A DNA stretch of 64,000 bases from Conchocele bisecta (taxonomy: Eukaryota; Mollusca; Bivalvia; Lucinida; Thyasiridae). Under the pieces are notes generated by a model that saw nothing but the letters and a program-made list of their open reading frames with translations, had not been told where the DNA came from and did no database searches. The stretch covers positions 86,726,433 through 86,790,432 of the forward strand of contig CM055275.1 in assembly GCA_029237695.1 (NCBI GenBank), given 5' to 3'. Each line of letters starts with the position of its first letter. Positions within the stretch are counted from its first letter, which is position 1. Below are positions 21,601 to 34,063 of this stretch, in pieces. The translations under genes were made by a program, and so were the position numbers.

Positions 21601-22411
21601 CAGTGAAACCCCTCTAAACCGGATTCGTAGTAAGTCTCTTTATTGGTAACTGTGTGGGTTCTTTGCCATTTATCTCCGATGGTAATGTGTGTTTGTGATT
21701 GCAAAGCATGACAACATGTCTTGGAGTGGTCATATGTCTTATTATATACGTACTTTCGTTTCCCATTGAAACACAATGGAACGCAAGACGTCAATATTTG
21801 TCCATATTCATGATATTGACGTCTCGTGAGTTCATATTGGTCAGTCGCGGCTGGAACTACTGTCTGTTCCACGTTTTTGTGCCGACGAATCAAATAACCT
21901 ATAACTATTTACAGTGGAACCTCTAAAACCGGACATCATGTGACCTCTCATGGTGTCCGGTTTAGGGAGGTTCCGCTGTATGGGAGATATAATCTGACTC
22001 AATCTTTCAAGACACCGAGTCTCGGATGATGTTTCAAATTGTTAATATGTGATTTATTTCGCTTGCTGAACGGTACTCGACCTACTAAATCTAAACAATA
22101 TTTAAATGTAAGTACTTTTTCACCAATAACAAAAAAGTCACAGTCCCTGAAAAAAATTATTTCATGAAATTCTATCAAATATTGATTTTATTGCGAAAAA
22201 ACGATTTTCCAATGGGAATTTAACATGGGAAGCAGGATCAAAAAACGAAAAATTATGGAAATTGACTCCGAAACCGAAAGCTTGAATATGATGTAACTAA
22301 GAAAATAAAAGTCAGAATGGTCATATGCCTGATTTACAGAGGAACATCTCTAAACCGTACTCCCTGGGGGTCTCCCATGGTGTCCGGTATATAAGAGAGG
22401 TTTCACTGTAT
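21601..22411. mobile_element. Tc1/pogo-like inverted repeats with TA flanks
   Basis: CAGTGAAACCCCTCTAAACC at 21601 is inverted near 22390-22411 (GAGAGGTTTCACTG), each flanked by TA. A second, 71-bp pair (CAGTGGAACCTCTAAAACCG to GGTTCCGCTG) lies inside at 21911-21981. CAGTG..ACC..CCGGAC ends with a TA duplication are typical of pogo/Tigger relatives. No transposase frame is present. Confidence 0.6.
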
Positions 22412-22517
22412 ATCTACAGAACGCGCCGTTTTAGTAGAACATATTGTGTGTAACCTTTTAACATCTCAAACTCTATATAGCGTTCATCATCATAGCTTCC
22501 AGTAAGATAGACCTTAA

Positions 22518-22600
22518 AGGTACATGCCCACTCAGTCGGCACAAAATGTTGTTTATAGCACAGACATTTTCCCACGTACACGGTATTGAGTTGTAAATTG
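22518..22600. mobile_element. TTAA MITE fragment, left end only
   Basis: TTAA at 22514-22517 is followed by AGGTACATGCCCACTCAG, then the sequence departs from the family after about 60 bp. No right end follows. Confidence 0.55.
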
Positions 22601-22639
22601 TAAATGCTTTGAGTTAACTACGGCACTGGCTCGATGACC

Positions 22640-22805
22640 TTGCATGTCGGGACCGACTATTTAAGTCCCCATCCGATAGGACTAGGCAAGCACGAAGTTT
22701 TCTTGCCCAAAGACACGCCGAATCGACCATTCCGAATCGACCGGGGTCCCCCGATCCGCAGTCCGACGCTCCTACTGAGCGAATTCGGCCACCGTGTCCT
22801 ATATA
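22640..22805 (-). repeat. tRNA-derived SINE-like fragment
   Basis: On the minus strand, TTCGCTCAGTAGGAGC resembles a tRNA A box, and CCCCGGTCGATTCG about 40 bp on resembles a degenerate B box. The cloverleaf is not intact. A SINE head or tRNA pseudogene is more likely than a working tRNA. Confidence 0.4.
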
Positions 22806-22915
22806 TTATTGTGGTGTATACCTCATACTGTCATGTCACGTGACTTGAGTGAATACACGATTATTATTATCATAAATAAATGTGTTCCCCGTTTATATTT
22901 TCCAGGCGAAGAAAG

Positions 22916-24072
22916 AATTAAAATATGTATTAGCAAAGCGACTAATCCAACTATGAAACCATTCGACCCGTTTGATCCGGCAATCAAGATCAAACTGAAA
23001 AATGAAACAATTCTGAACAAACCAGCGCAGCCACTAGTCAAACCAATCAAGAAAACCGGAAGTTCATCGAAATCTAAACCGAGGCAGTATATGATCAACT
23101 GGTATAATCACCCGCCGTACCTCAAACTAAGGCCCGATTCGTTTTCGTGTGATTTTAAACCGTGTAAATACAACAATTGCTATATGACGTTCGACAAAAA
23201 GAATTCAACTAAGGCGGACGCTGTTCTCTTTGATGGCCGTTGGGTTTTCAAGAAAGTCGGTTTCGAACGACAACGTGGTCAAATCTGGATATTTGCGGCG
23301 CATGAATCTCCGGCATGCTTCATGGATCTTGGTGTTTTTTTGGACCAAAGACCCATGGCGCACTGCCTTTAATTGGACAATGACGTAATACAAAACGAAC
23401 ACCGACATCTATCTCCCGTATGGCGGGCTACTTTTGAAGGACAACCCGCCAAAACGAGAGTTCAAAGAAATCGCTATGACGAAAACAAAAGGAGTTCTAA
23501 TGATTAATTCCCATTGTCCAACCAAAAGCATCCGCGAGGATTACGTGGATAAACTCAAACAATATTATGACGTCACGGTGCTAGGATCATGCGGAATACC
23601 TTGGAACTGCGGAACACATTACGTGCATGATGAATGTTTCAACCTCCTGAATACAACGTATAAATTCTTTCTGGCGTTTGAAAACTCTTTCTGCAGACAA
23701 TACTTTTCAGAAAAGGTTTACGAGAACTACAACTACGACATCATTTTAATTACAAGGGCAGGTGATAAAGGAGACGCTAAACAGACGTTCCCCAGGGGAA
23801 CAGTAATTAGCATGGACGACTTTAAATCTCCTCACGGATTAGCGACCTACATGTACCTAAACAAACTGTTGTGGTCACCGAACGCGTACGCAGCTTTACT
23901 AAAAGAGAAGAGTAAGTATTACTCCCGCGGATATAAATACTGGTACCAGAGGGCGCTGTGTGACCTTTGCGAACATCTGAATCACCAGGATAAATACCGG
24001 AAACACATTCCGGACATTACCACGTGGGCGTATCATAATGAACCGTGCAAAATCGCCACGGACATATCGTGA
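22916..24072 (+). pseudogene. GT10 alpha-1,3-fucosyltransferase, terminal exon with two lesions
   Basis: Alpha-1,3-fucosyltransferases move fucose from GDP-fucose to N-acetylglucosamine of glycans in the Golgi. The exon starts after a splice acceptor (TATATTTTCCAG, ending 22915). Visible GT10 blocks are INWYNHPPYL, HESP, FNWTMT..YKTNTDIYLPYGG, SHCPTKSIREDYVDKLKQYY and the nucleotide-sugar-binding core LAFENSFCRQYFSEKVYENY followed by SPHGLATYMYLNKL. It ends at TGA 24070-24072. The cytoplasmic tail and membrane anchor must be in an upstream exon that I cannot find. The first frame breaks at a run of seven Ts (23335-23341); one T fewer restores the family sequence. An extra TAA codon (23386-23388) follows FNWTMT. 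The rest is well conserved, so either a young pseudogene or sequence errors are possible. Confidence 0.85.
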
Positions 24073-24255
24073 AAAACTGTCCATTCACTGGACATGTTGC
24101 GAACAACTGGAAAAGTACGGGGACATACGGTGAAATACTAGACAAATACGGGACATATTGTGAAAAACTGGACAAGTACGGGGACATATTGTGAAAAACT
24201 GGACAAGCATCGGACATATGGTTAAAAACTTGACAAGTACGGGACTTATTGCGGG
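24055..24255 (+). repeat. ~34-bp minisatellite starting at the GT10 stop
   Basis: About five units of GGACATATTGTGAAAAACTG plus GACAAGTACGG follow the gene. The first unit overlaps the last sense codons and stop of the fucosyltransferase (GACATATCGTGA), so the array appears to have grown from the 3' end of the coding sequence. Confidence 0.75.
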
Positions 24256-24324
24256 AAAAACATTGATACATGTAGGTATAAGGATCGTTTTGTGGTGGTG
24301 GAAAGTCAGGTATGAATTTCATAT

Positions 24325-24500
24325 AACTTTATGTGGCCTAAGGGATAAGGCATATGTCTCACAATTGGGCATCGCAGGTTCGAGCCTCAGCTCGGGTTGA
24401 TATTGCTGGTTGGTGAACCGCCAGCTAGTTAAAACAATGTACTAAGTGTCTACATGTCTGGTATTTGGCACAAAGGATAATAACTGTGACATACAGCTGT
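24325..24500 (+). repeat. tRNA-Arg-like SINE
   Basis: TGGCCTAAGGGATAAGGC (A-box-like) and GCAGGTTCGAGCC (B box) are spaced as in a tRNA and resemble tRNA-Arg. The anticodon arm is not convincing, and a non-tRNA tail follows to about 24500. A tRNA-derived SINE is the best reading. Confidence 0.5.
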
Positions 24501-24510
24501 TGGTTTATAC

Positions 24511-24760
24511 GGGGCCCCACAGAGGACGTATATATAGTTTTTTTATTAATTCGTTCCCTCAATTTAACAATTCGTTCCCAATTTAACATGGGAAGGAATT
24601 GTTAATTCGTGGGAACGACTTGCTATATCGTGGGAACGACTTGCTATATCGTGGGAACGAATTGTTAATTCGAGGGAAATAATTGTTACATTGAGGGAAC
24701 GAATTTTTATTTCGTGGGAACGAATTAATAAAAAAAATGTTTTAACCCCTGCCTCCGTAG
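24511..24760. mobile_element. Short foldback of the TTCGTTCCC family
   Basis: Left repeats ATTAATTCGTTCCC are inverted by several GGGAACGAATTGTTA-type repeats up to about 24735. The outer ends GGGGCCCC and CCCCTGCCTCC are degraded relative to the copy at 16211-16705. Confidence 0.65.
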
Positions 24761-24787
24761 GTTTAAACAATAGTTATACGTGATTTG

Positions 24788-24898
24788 ATTTGTATGTGGC
24801 TATATGCACGAGTTCAGCAGCGTGCGATATTGCGCAACTTTAGGAACGCAATATCGTTGCGCGGCGGAACGAGTGGCATATATCCACATACAAATCTA
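24788..24898. repeat. 111-bp imperfect palindrome
   Basis: GATTTGTATGTGGCTATATG at the left is complementary to the right end (ATATATCCACATACAAATC). The inner arms GCGATATTGCG and CGCAATATCG continue the stem with a short loop near 24840. Possibly a miniature foldback element. Confidence 0.65.
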
Positions 24899-25246
24899 AT
24901 AATCTTGTTATTATATACATACGTCATTCGCCATGTATATGCGCTACAAAACATATACAAAATAGAAATACAATAAACAAATTAGTGGTGATTTAGAAGG
25001 AACTATTTTGCGTTGTGAAGCGTAGTTCCGGCACTGACCAATATGAACTCACGAGAAGTCAATATTGAAAAATATTGACGTCTTGCGGTGCATTGTGTTT
25101 AAAATTATCTAAAGACACATGCTTAGAAACGAAAGAGAATAGGGAACTATAGTTTAATTATAGATTTCTATTGTATTTCTGAACCTATTTGTACGTATAA
25201 ATCACCAGTAAAAAATTGGGGATTATTAAAAAAATATTTATAATTT

Positions 25247-26525
25247 CGGGTTAACTGTATTGTAATTTTGAAATTTGCGGCGTATATCAGAAAATGATAG
25301 GTCGGAAAATCTGCTTAATGGCGACGCGCTACAATGTGGTTAACCTAGTTCTAATGCACTCCTTTACTGTTTTGCAAACTTTATCGAGTCTAGTTGGAAA
25401 ATACCGGAGTGCAAGCTGGTTGAGCAGGTCATACCGGACGGATCGCACAAATAATGTTCTACCAAGAAAATAGTTGCAAAACAATTACAAGGTATTAGCA
25501 ATTTGTGCATGCATGTATACAGGGCCCCAGATAAGGTGCGTATTGGCGTATTTTACGCACTTATTTTAGCAGAATACGCACTGATTATCAAAAGTGTGAG
25601 TACAAAATACTGACATCAATGTGAAAATACGCATTGATTTTCAAATTGAGTAGTGAAAATACCGTAATAAAGTTGAAATTTGCTTAGTTGAGCTGCAAAA
25701 AGCAAAGACTGTTTGCGTTTTGCAGCTCAAATAAGTGAATTTTTAAAGGTGTTTTATTATTTTATCATTTGTTCCCTATTTAATAAGGAATATAAAATCA
25801 ATAATACATTTGTAAAAGTAAAATACGCATTGAATTTGAAAGCTGTGGTATACCTTTATAGTATATATTTTTTAGAATTTAGCAATGTATGCGTCGTTAG
25901 AATTATAATTGCCACATTTACTACTTTGCGCTTTTAATGGCACTGCAGTGCCATCTCTTAGCAACACTATATCAATGGCCGCTGCCTGTCAAACTTCCTC
26001 ATGTTGATAAATATTGTGATAACTTGTCTATTCATTCGTGATATACTACCATTTGAGATGCAAGATTACACAGGATACATAATTTCTGTTTTGTGTGAAC
26101 TATCTACAATGTATTACTGCCAAAACATACGAAACGTGATCAACGGTAAGATATTTGCAATAGTTTTTCGCCGGACACTTCAGACCATGCAACTGTCGGA
26201 CCCGGTCACCAATACGTTTCGGACCGGGACGTTTCAGATGCAAGGCAGCTGCGTCTTTGACAATAATACCAGAATACCACTTGGTACATTTTATGAGAGT
26301 TTTCCCACGTGGTTTTGGTCATTTGGTGGCAGAGTAATTGATGGACCTCAAACTGAGTATTGGCGTAGGAATATATTCATCGTACGTGGGTGAAATGACC
26401 GAGGATGTATATTGCAATAATTTGCGACTGTTCATCAACAATGATATACCTATAATGTATGACCATCATCCAATCAGAGTGCGTGATATTTATAGAGTGC
26501 ATTAGAATACTGAAAAATAACTAGG
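25247..26525. mobile_element. Composite insert sharing ends with 4530-6893
   Basis: The left end GGGTTAACTGTATTGTAATT followed by AAATTTGCGGC matches 4538 onward. The right end ATGTATGACCATCATCCAAT matches the right end near 6890. Between them lies the GCGTATTTTACGCAC repeat, split at 25706 by about 720 bp that contains the 130-codon frame at 26001-26393. Confidence 0.55.
26001..26393 (+). CDS. Hypothetical 130-codon frame inside a repeat
   Basis: The frame runs from an ATG to TGA at 26391-26393. The N-terminal third is hydrophobic (MLINIVITCLFIRDILPF). The C-terminal part is more polar, with two cysteines in the middle (near YYCQNI and GSCVFD) and aromatic residues (FPTWFWSFGGRVIDG). I recognise no family. 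It sits in the 720-bp segment that splits a dispersed repeat, so it may be a captured gene piece, part of a transposon or chance. It is listed only because its composition looks protein-like compared with neighbouring frames. Confidence 0.2.
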   Translation: MLINIVITCLFIRDILPFEMQDYTGYIISVLCELSTMYYCQNIRNVINGKIFAIVFRRTLQTMQLSDPVTNTFRTGTFQMQGSCVFDNNTRIPLGTFYESFPTWFWSFGGRVIDGPQTEYWRRNIFIVRG

Positions 26526-27838
26526 TTTGTATTTAGTTTGGCTAACTTATTGTCTCGGACCTCGGCCAGACCTGTGTCAACGTAGCAAGCATCGGCACAT
26601 TCGTATATTAACTTTAAGCCGGTATACGGCGATAGTACCTATGTGCTACCTAAAGCAAGTCAATGAGTGTATCTACTATTGACGAGCTCCATAAAGTCGT
26701 ACCCTGGTCTACCAATAATGGTGAAATCATAATAAATAGATTAATAGAAAAATACAGTGCGCCCACACGACCTCAGAAAGGGTTATAACACAACAAATAG
26801 GTGTGTAATAATTGTATACTAACACATTTATTAAGGAAACTTGATATTATAATTGATAACATAAAACTGTCTACATATATGCAATGCGACTCAATTTAAT
26901 ATTTACCATATAACAAATGCACATAAAGATGCATTATCAACTATATATCATTTTGCTACATAAAAGGTTAATTAGAGTACCATAACAGGTTGGTAAGTGT
27001 ACCATGTGGTACGCGTGTATAGCCATACATATAATATCAACAAATCAATAGTGTATGGTTATATGGTAAAATAAAAGTATGTATTATCAGCCAGTGCAAA
27101 TGCTATGCTTTGTGCATGAATTATATATGGTAACCACAGTAACTACTCATAAAACAGGCACAAATCGAATACAAAATATCTCGCAGCTAATATCATATTT
27201 GTATGTAATATTCTAACTATGCATGTTACATTCTAACACCATCTGGTACTATGCATTGTAAATGAGTATAATGAACAATACATATACATACTCACTCACT
27301 ACCATAAACATATGTATATATATATGTATATACACTTATATACAACACACATAGCAAAACCCCTCTTGGGACATTATCACATCCTCATATATAGGTACGA
27401 CAAAGACTATGACTTAGAGAGATCTGTTGTGCAGGTACTGCTCCACTTATGAAATGAAAGGAATGAATTATAGGTTGTGAACGGTCTATAAACCACTATG
27501 GTCAGTACACAAATCTATTACCTTTTAAACTATTTTGTTATACTTATGTGGTGTTTATAAAAAAATATGTACGATTCATAAGGTGTTCTATTTGGCGCAA
27601 CTGGTTTATGAAACTTTACTATTACTATCAGCAAATATATATTATAGCTTCAACATATTTTGCTATGCTTATGCAGTAAACAATTTTTTATATCCGTGTA
27701 ACCAAAATATGGTTGTTATATTGGTCGACACTGGTTTATGAACCCTTACTTTCAACAAAATTATGTTACAACTTGTTTTGCGGTGCTTATGCAGTAACCA
27801 AAATATATTACCGTGTAGCCAAACAAACTCAATCATTA
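26526..27838. other. AT-rich intergenic DNA, no gene seen
   Basis: The stretch is AT-rich with a short TATATG microsatellite near 27310-27350. Near 27475-27830 two or three diverged repeats around CTGGTTTATGAA precede the minisatellite. No exon-like frame or RNA gene is seen. Confidence 0.6.
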
Positions 27839-29303
27839 TCAGTGGAAGATATCGAGTTCTCTGTTGAAGAAGGGGGCCAATCCAATGATGGAGGTCTCAG
27901 TGGAAGAAGGGGGCCAACTCAGTGATTGAGTTTTCAGTGGAAGAAGGCGGCCAACTCAATGATGGAGGTCTCAGTTGAAGAAGGGGGCCAACTCAATGAT
28001 GGAGGATCAGTGGAAAAATGGGGCCAACTCAATGATGGAGTTCTTAGTGGAATAAGAGAGCGAACTCAATGATGGAGTTCTCAGTGGAAGAAGGGGGCCA
28101 ACTCAATGATGGAGTTCTCAGTGGAAGAAGGGCGCCAACTCAATGATGGAGGTCTCAGTGGAAGACGGGGCCAACTCAATGATGGAGGTCTCAGTGGAAG
28201 AAGGGGGCCAACTCAATCATGGAGTTCTCAGTAAAAGTTGGGGGCCAACTCAATGATGGAGTTCTCAGTGGAAGACGGGGCCAACTCAATGATGGAGGTC
28301 TCAGTGGAAGACGGGGCCAACTCAATCATGGAGTTCTCAGTGGAAGAAGGGGGCCAACTCAATCATGGAGTTCTCAGTGGAAGACGGGGGCTAACTTAGT
28401 AATGTAGTAATGTAGTAATGTAGACGGGGCCAACTCAATGATGGAGGTCTCAGTGGAAGACGGGGCCAACTCAATCATGGAGTTCTCAGTGGAAGAAGGG
28501 GGCCAACTCAATCATGGAGTTCTCAGTGGAAGACGGGGGCTAACTTAGTAATGTAGTAATGTAGTAATGTAGACGGGGCCAACTCAATGATGGAGGTCTC
28601 AGTGGGCAAACTCAATGATGGAGTTCTCAGTGGAAGACGGGGCCAACTCAATGATGGAGTTATCAGTGGAAGACAGGGACTAACTCAATAATGGAGTTTT
28701 TAGTGGAAGAAGGGGGCCAACTCAAAAATGGAGGTCTTAGTGGAAGACAGGGGCTAAGTCAATGATTCAGTTCTCAGTGGAAGACAGGGGCTAACTCAAT
28801 CATGGAGTTCTCAGTGGAAGACAGGGGCTAACTTAGTAATGGAGTTCTCAGTGGAAGACGGGGCCAACTCAATGATGGAGGTCTCAGTGGGCAAACTCAA
28901 TGATGGAGTTCTCAGTGGAAGAAGGGGACCAACTCAATGTATGAGTTCTCAGTGGAAGAAGGGGGCCAACTCAATGATGGAGGTCTCAGTGGATGAAGGG
29001 GGCCAACTCAATGATGGAGTTCTCAGTGGAAGAAGGGGGACAACTCAATGATGGAGGTCTCAGTGGAAGAAGGGGCCAACTCAATGATGGAGTTCTCAGT
29101 GGGCAAACTCAATGATGGTGTTCTCAGTGGAAGAAGTGGGCTAACTCGGTGATGGAGCTCACAGTAGGACAACTCAAATATGGAGTTCTCAGTGTAAGAA
29201 GGGGGCTAACTCAGTGATGGAGTTCCTAGTGGAAGACAGGGCTAACTCAGTGATGGAGTTCTCAGTGGAAGAAGGGGGCCAACTTAATGATGTAGTTCTC
29301 AGG
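27839..29303. repeat. 37-bp minisatellite, about 39 units
   Basis: The monomer is TCTCAGTGGAAGAAGGGGGC followed by CAACTCAATGATGGAGT, 37 bp, varying by small changes (GAAGGGGG or GACGGGG, TTCTC or GGTCTC). Since 37 is not a multiple of three, the frames inside are not coding. A higher-order repeat containing three TAGTAATG steps occurs twice (about 28385-28430 and 28535-28577). 29304-29670 is unique DNA without a gene. Confidence 0.9.
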
Positions 29304-32300
29304 CTAGGGAAAGTTACATTATGTCATCTACGTTTCATCGTTGACTTCTTTAAGCACGTCAACCAGTCATCAACCAAACAAACACCTCAGTAAAATACAC
29401 AATGTATATAGAGATGTGACCAAAAATATCCAAGTAAGGGTATGCAGTAAGACTGCTTGATTGTTGTTTGGTACATTTTGTAAATTGCTCATATGTAACA
29501 TGTGTCAGTCATAATTATTTTCATATCAATGTCAATCACAACCGTCACATGAGGTATTGATCACAATAATTGATATTACAGAATTTAGAATTATAATTTA
29601 ATATGTATTTACGTCTCACCAACAGCATACAATATATTTACATACTGATGTTGCAAAATTGCCATTCTATCAATAATTACGAGAGACGATATATGCATAT
29701 ATGTACAAATAAAAAACACACACACTGCATTCCAATACAATATGAATTTGTAAAGCAACTGTTGTCAGTCAATGCTGAATATTTTAGCGGTTATCTCCCA
29801 TGCACTTGCCGTTGTATCTGCGCTTAGACTGGTTAAATTAATAGATGACGACGGGAAGTGGTATCGGAAACACGACCATAAAAAGCATCAACGTACATTA
29901 GTTGCTCGGTTACATTTCTAGTCGCTAAACAAGTAAACAAGCATAAAGGTGAACCTGCAACGCAACCGTTACAAAGAGGTACAAGAGGGTTTAGTATCGA
30001 CAAAATTAGCTAATATCTTATGGTTTTAAAGTGGCATGTGAGCAAATACATAGTGGTTAAAGATGGGAAATCGAGGTTATACTTGAGAAGGTAATCATGG
30101 TTAGCAGGAGTTGCATGTTGTATTGTCAACATTTACGGTATGTAGTATTGGAAGTTAGCATAATGTAAATCAGTCTGGTAGGGTTGGAATGGGGCTGGAA
30201 TGCTGGAACAATCACGTTACTTATCTACATTCATTGATTATAATATATTGTGCATGCATGTTACAATAATATAATGTATAATGTAAAAATAATATAAACT
30301 TCACTTCTGTTTCTACTGTGTTCATGGTAAAGGTAAGAAATTCCTGTGTAAAGTAGTAACATTTCTCACATATCATAGCCAAAATTGACATATCATACAA
30401 TATTACAATATATGGCAGTATTATGTTGAGAACAATAACATATAGGTGTACCGTTTTGTCCTTGGGAGATACAAATGGCGTGTTAAACGTTTTATACGTG
30501 CACGAACCCTTCACGCCACCGTAAGAAATATTTATTTATAATGCAGGTGTTGTGAATAAATTTAAATGTACCATGATCACACTTGAATCAGTTACAAATC
30601 AACACAAGTTAACAAATAAACCAATTATATTGTAAATAAAGCAAACAGGTGCAAAACTATATGTTATCCATGGAAAGATTAATAGGATAATAAAGGTGAT
30701 CACAGTGTGATATGGTGACAACACCGTTATATCATCGTAATCATTAGTGTAACTATTAGGCCAATATTAGTTATTGAATCAGGCTAGGAGATCAGTACTT
30801 CAGTATTGGCGTATTTTACGCACTTATTTTAGCAGAATACGCACTGATTATCAAAAGTGGGAGTACAAAATACTTACACCAATGTGAAAATACGCATTGA
30901 TTTTCAAATTGAGTAGTGAAAATACTGTAATAAATTTGCAATTTGCATATTTCAGCTGCAAAAAGCAACAATGATATACCTGCACAGTGTAATGTATGAC
31001 CATCCGCCAATCAGAGTGCGTGATATTTATAGATTGCATTAGCATACTGAAAAATAACTAGCGTTTGCAACGTCTTGTGGCATACTTGTGAAAGTTGAAT
31101 CTGGTTATGCCCATTGTAAGAGTAATACGATTATTCTTAATTCTATTTTTTTGGGGAAGGTGCCATGTGATTTTGGTGTGCTATGGACCTGGCCCCAGGT
31201 CAGGATATTCTAATTTCAAGGCTGAATATATACTTTTTCCGATGTTATGATTTTGAGTTTTACCCCGCCCCCTCCCTCCACCGAATACAGCAGGTTAAAT
31301 GCGGGATCGAACCCATTGGCACAGTGTACGTGGCTTCGGACACCTCGATACTTTACTTGTTTGGTGACTGTTGTTACAGTTTTCTGAATCGTATAATACA
31401 TTTGTCTCTGAAAACAATTTTCCGCATGAAATAAGTAAAATATTCTCCTATATACTCATCATTCATATTTTCACCCCTGCCCCACCCATGCTCCCCTTTT
31501 GCCCAAGGTCAAGATAAATTAACTTTGATATTTACCAATCAGTAGATGTGTACGCTTTTCTCCATTCTCCTATAACTTTGGCTTGAAACTTCATGTGCGT
31601 GTTTATCAGAATGCATATGTTCTGTCCCCGCCCCACCCATGCTCCCTTGTGCCTAAGGTAAAATAACTTTCACGTTCATTAGATGTGTGCGCGGTTCTCC
31701 ATTCTCATATGCCTTGCTTACTGTATGAGCGATTGGCTTAAGATTCATGCTCATGTTTATGATATAACCACCACAGCGATGGCATACATGCCGTTGGCAT
31801 GTTTTGTTATTTCTAAGTTACGCCTGCTCACTGATTTTAAGGTTAAACGTAATAAATATAATGCACATGTGCATTGGCAACAATTTTTGCTACGTTATAA
31901 GGGATATGAACTTTTAAAAGTTTAGTAATACTGGCGGAATACCTTCAAGCATTCCGCCTTCATCCAGTATGGTTGGACATTTAAAATAATACTCCAAATA
32001 ATTCTCAAAAAAAGTCCTATGTCCTGGGTCCTAAGAACCCAGTTTATTGCTATAGTATCCCCGTTTTGTTTGGAACATGTGCCAGGTATGGTGTCCAGTT
32101 CTGACCACTTTACATTCTCACGTTCTCGACTCATGCGAGATTGAGAGCGAATGTTAGTCGAGATCGCGAGAACGAGAGGCGAGAATGCGACGTTTCGAGT
32201 TCTTGCAATCTCGCGATTTAGTTTTTTTCGTGTAAGTCGAGAATGTGACAAAACACCGTTGCCAGGCGTTTCTCAATCCAGTTTCCAAACATACAAAAAC

Positions 32301-32756
32301 ATGCTTGGACAACGAATTACTACAAATTATTATATTGTATCGCAGCCTCAACAAAGCAATTGTCGTGTTTGCGAACTGAGAAAATAAATGTCTGTTTTCA
32401 CTAAATACACACATTGTATCACTAGTGCCATAGCTCGTGTTTTCTATAAGACTGCCAATTACAGACCATAGATGGAATCAACACGACATATTGATTTTAC
32501 TCGTGCCAAAGTAATTTGTGTTGACAGCAGTTAATGCAAATAACTCTGAATACTATCTAAGCACATTAGTGTTGGGTTGCTGTATGTAAAACTGAGTTAG
32601 CATGAGGAACATGCTGAGCTATAACTATTGCCACTATCATTAGCATGCGTTATGCCAACAAAATAGTGTGGTGCATTCAACGGTCCAAACGGTATGCTTG
32701 GAAGACGTTTATTCACTCGGTACCCCACTACGTGGTGAGATTATAGGTGCATCAAA

Positions 32757-33045
32757 CACCAGTAGCCGATTTCATTAAAATTGCAAAGTATACTTATCTA
32801 GCAAAGTATAGTTTGAGGGAGTAATCATTTATTTTTCCGAAAATGCATGATTTCATATAGAACTAACGACTGCATATATTTCATGGTTAAACGTATACAG
32901 AATTATTATTATACTGAATTTATTACATTATCAATTCAGTATAATAAAATTTAATAAATTTTTCCGTAATTTGAAAATTTCTCCCACAAAGTATACTTTG
33001 CTAGATAAGTATACTTTGCAATGTTGGTGAAATATGCTACTGGTT
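32757..33045. mobile_element. Foldback MITE, AAAGTATACTTTG arms (copy B)
   Basis: Duplicon partner of 3085-3405, with the same outer arms (GCAAAGTATACTTATCTAGC). The inner palindrome around CATTATCA has lost its middle here. Confidence 0.7.
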
Positions 33046-33112
33046 AGCACGCAAGCACGTGCGCATTCTGTTCAATGTTACCCACATACAACTTCCTCAT
33101 TTTGTAGATTAA

Positions 33113-33619
33113 AGGTACATCCCCACTCAGTAGGCACAAACTGTTCTTTATATCAGGAAAATCATCTGATCTGATACATTTTCTGACAATATAAAGATTC
33201 ATTAACCATTACCCCACGTATTGATTAGCATTATTATACATTTTATATCAGACGTAAATTTCCACACTATATGAGGGGCGATAACCGTGTTTCCTTAAAG
33301 TTTTAGCGGAAATTACTATTTATGTTCTGTATTTATTTTGGATGTGCAATGATCATACTTTATAATCTGTCGAAAATATTATTTTTTCAGGTGACACATT
33401 TAATTAGTAGAAATAATTAAAAACATATCGTGCCTCATTTGCACATGACAATAGACTGATAACATCGCGAGTCACCAGCAGTAAAATAAATATTACTAAA
33501 TGATTATATCTGTATAACGGGTACTCGTAATTTTTAGAACTGGTGGAATAGAGACACAATTATAAACTTATTTTATTCCTATAAATAAGATTTTGTGCCT
33601 ACTAACTGGGCATGTACCT
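33113..33619. mobile_element. TTAA MITE (copy B partner of 3702-4133)
   Basis: The left TTAA at 33109-33112 is intact. The right site reads TTAC (33620-33623), one substitution from TTAA. It has the AGGTACAT and ATGTACCT ends and the usual interior. Confidence 0.8.
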
Positions 33620-34063
33620 TTACAACATTTCGTGATAAATATAATACCATGCTGATGCATTTTGATATCAAGTTTGTCAGGCGCGACTAGAAAACGGTAG
33701 GAGCCCAGCAGGAATTCCTACGCGTTTCATAGCCAACATATACTAGCCTGGTATTATACAATGTCGCGTTTAGTGGCGGCGCTACATTTAAACGAAGATG
33801 TATACGCCACGGGGTGGGCCAAATAATAAGATATTGATGAGTCACATACTTATTTTTTAATAACAAATTTCTATTTTGATAGTACTAGCTCAAAATTAAT
33901 TTATTAAAAATTAAATATGTGAACCATGACTATTATATACGATGATGATTATATCAACATGTGCTAAATTAAAATATCAATATGTGATCTATGACCACAC
34001 ACATTACATAATAGTATAATTAAATAAATATATATGTTAACATAATTAAGCGACATCATTCTA

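Noticed and set aside
24330..24402. Functional tRNA-Arg gene
   Set aside because: A and B boxes are present, but the anticodon arm and acceptor pairing are not convincing, and a SINE-like tail follows.
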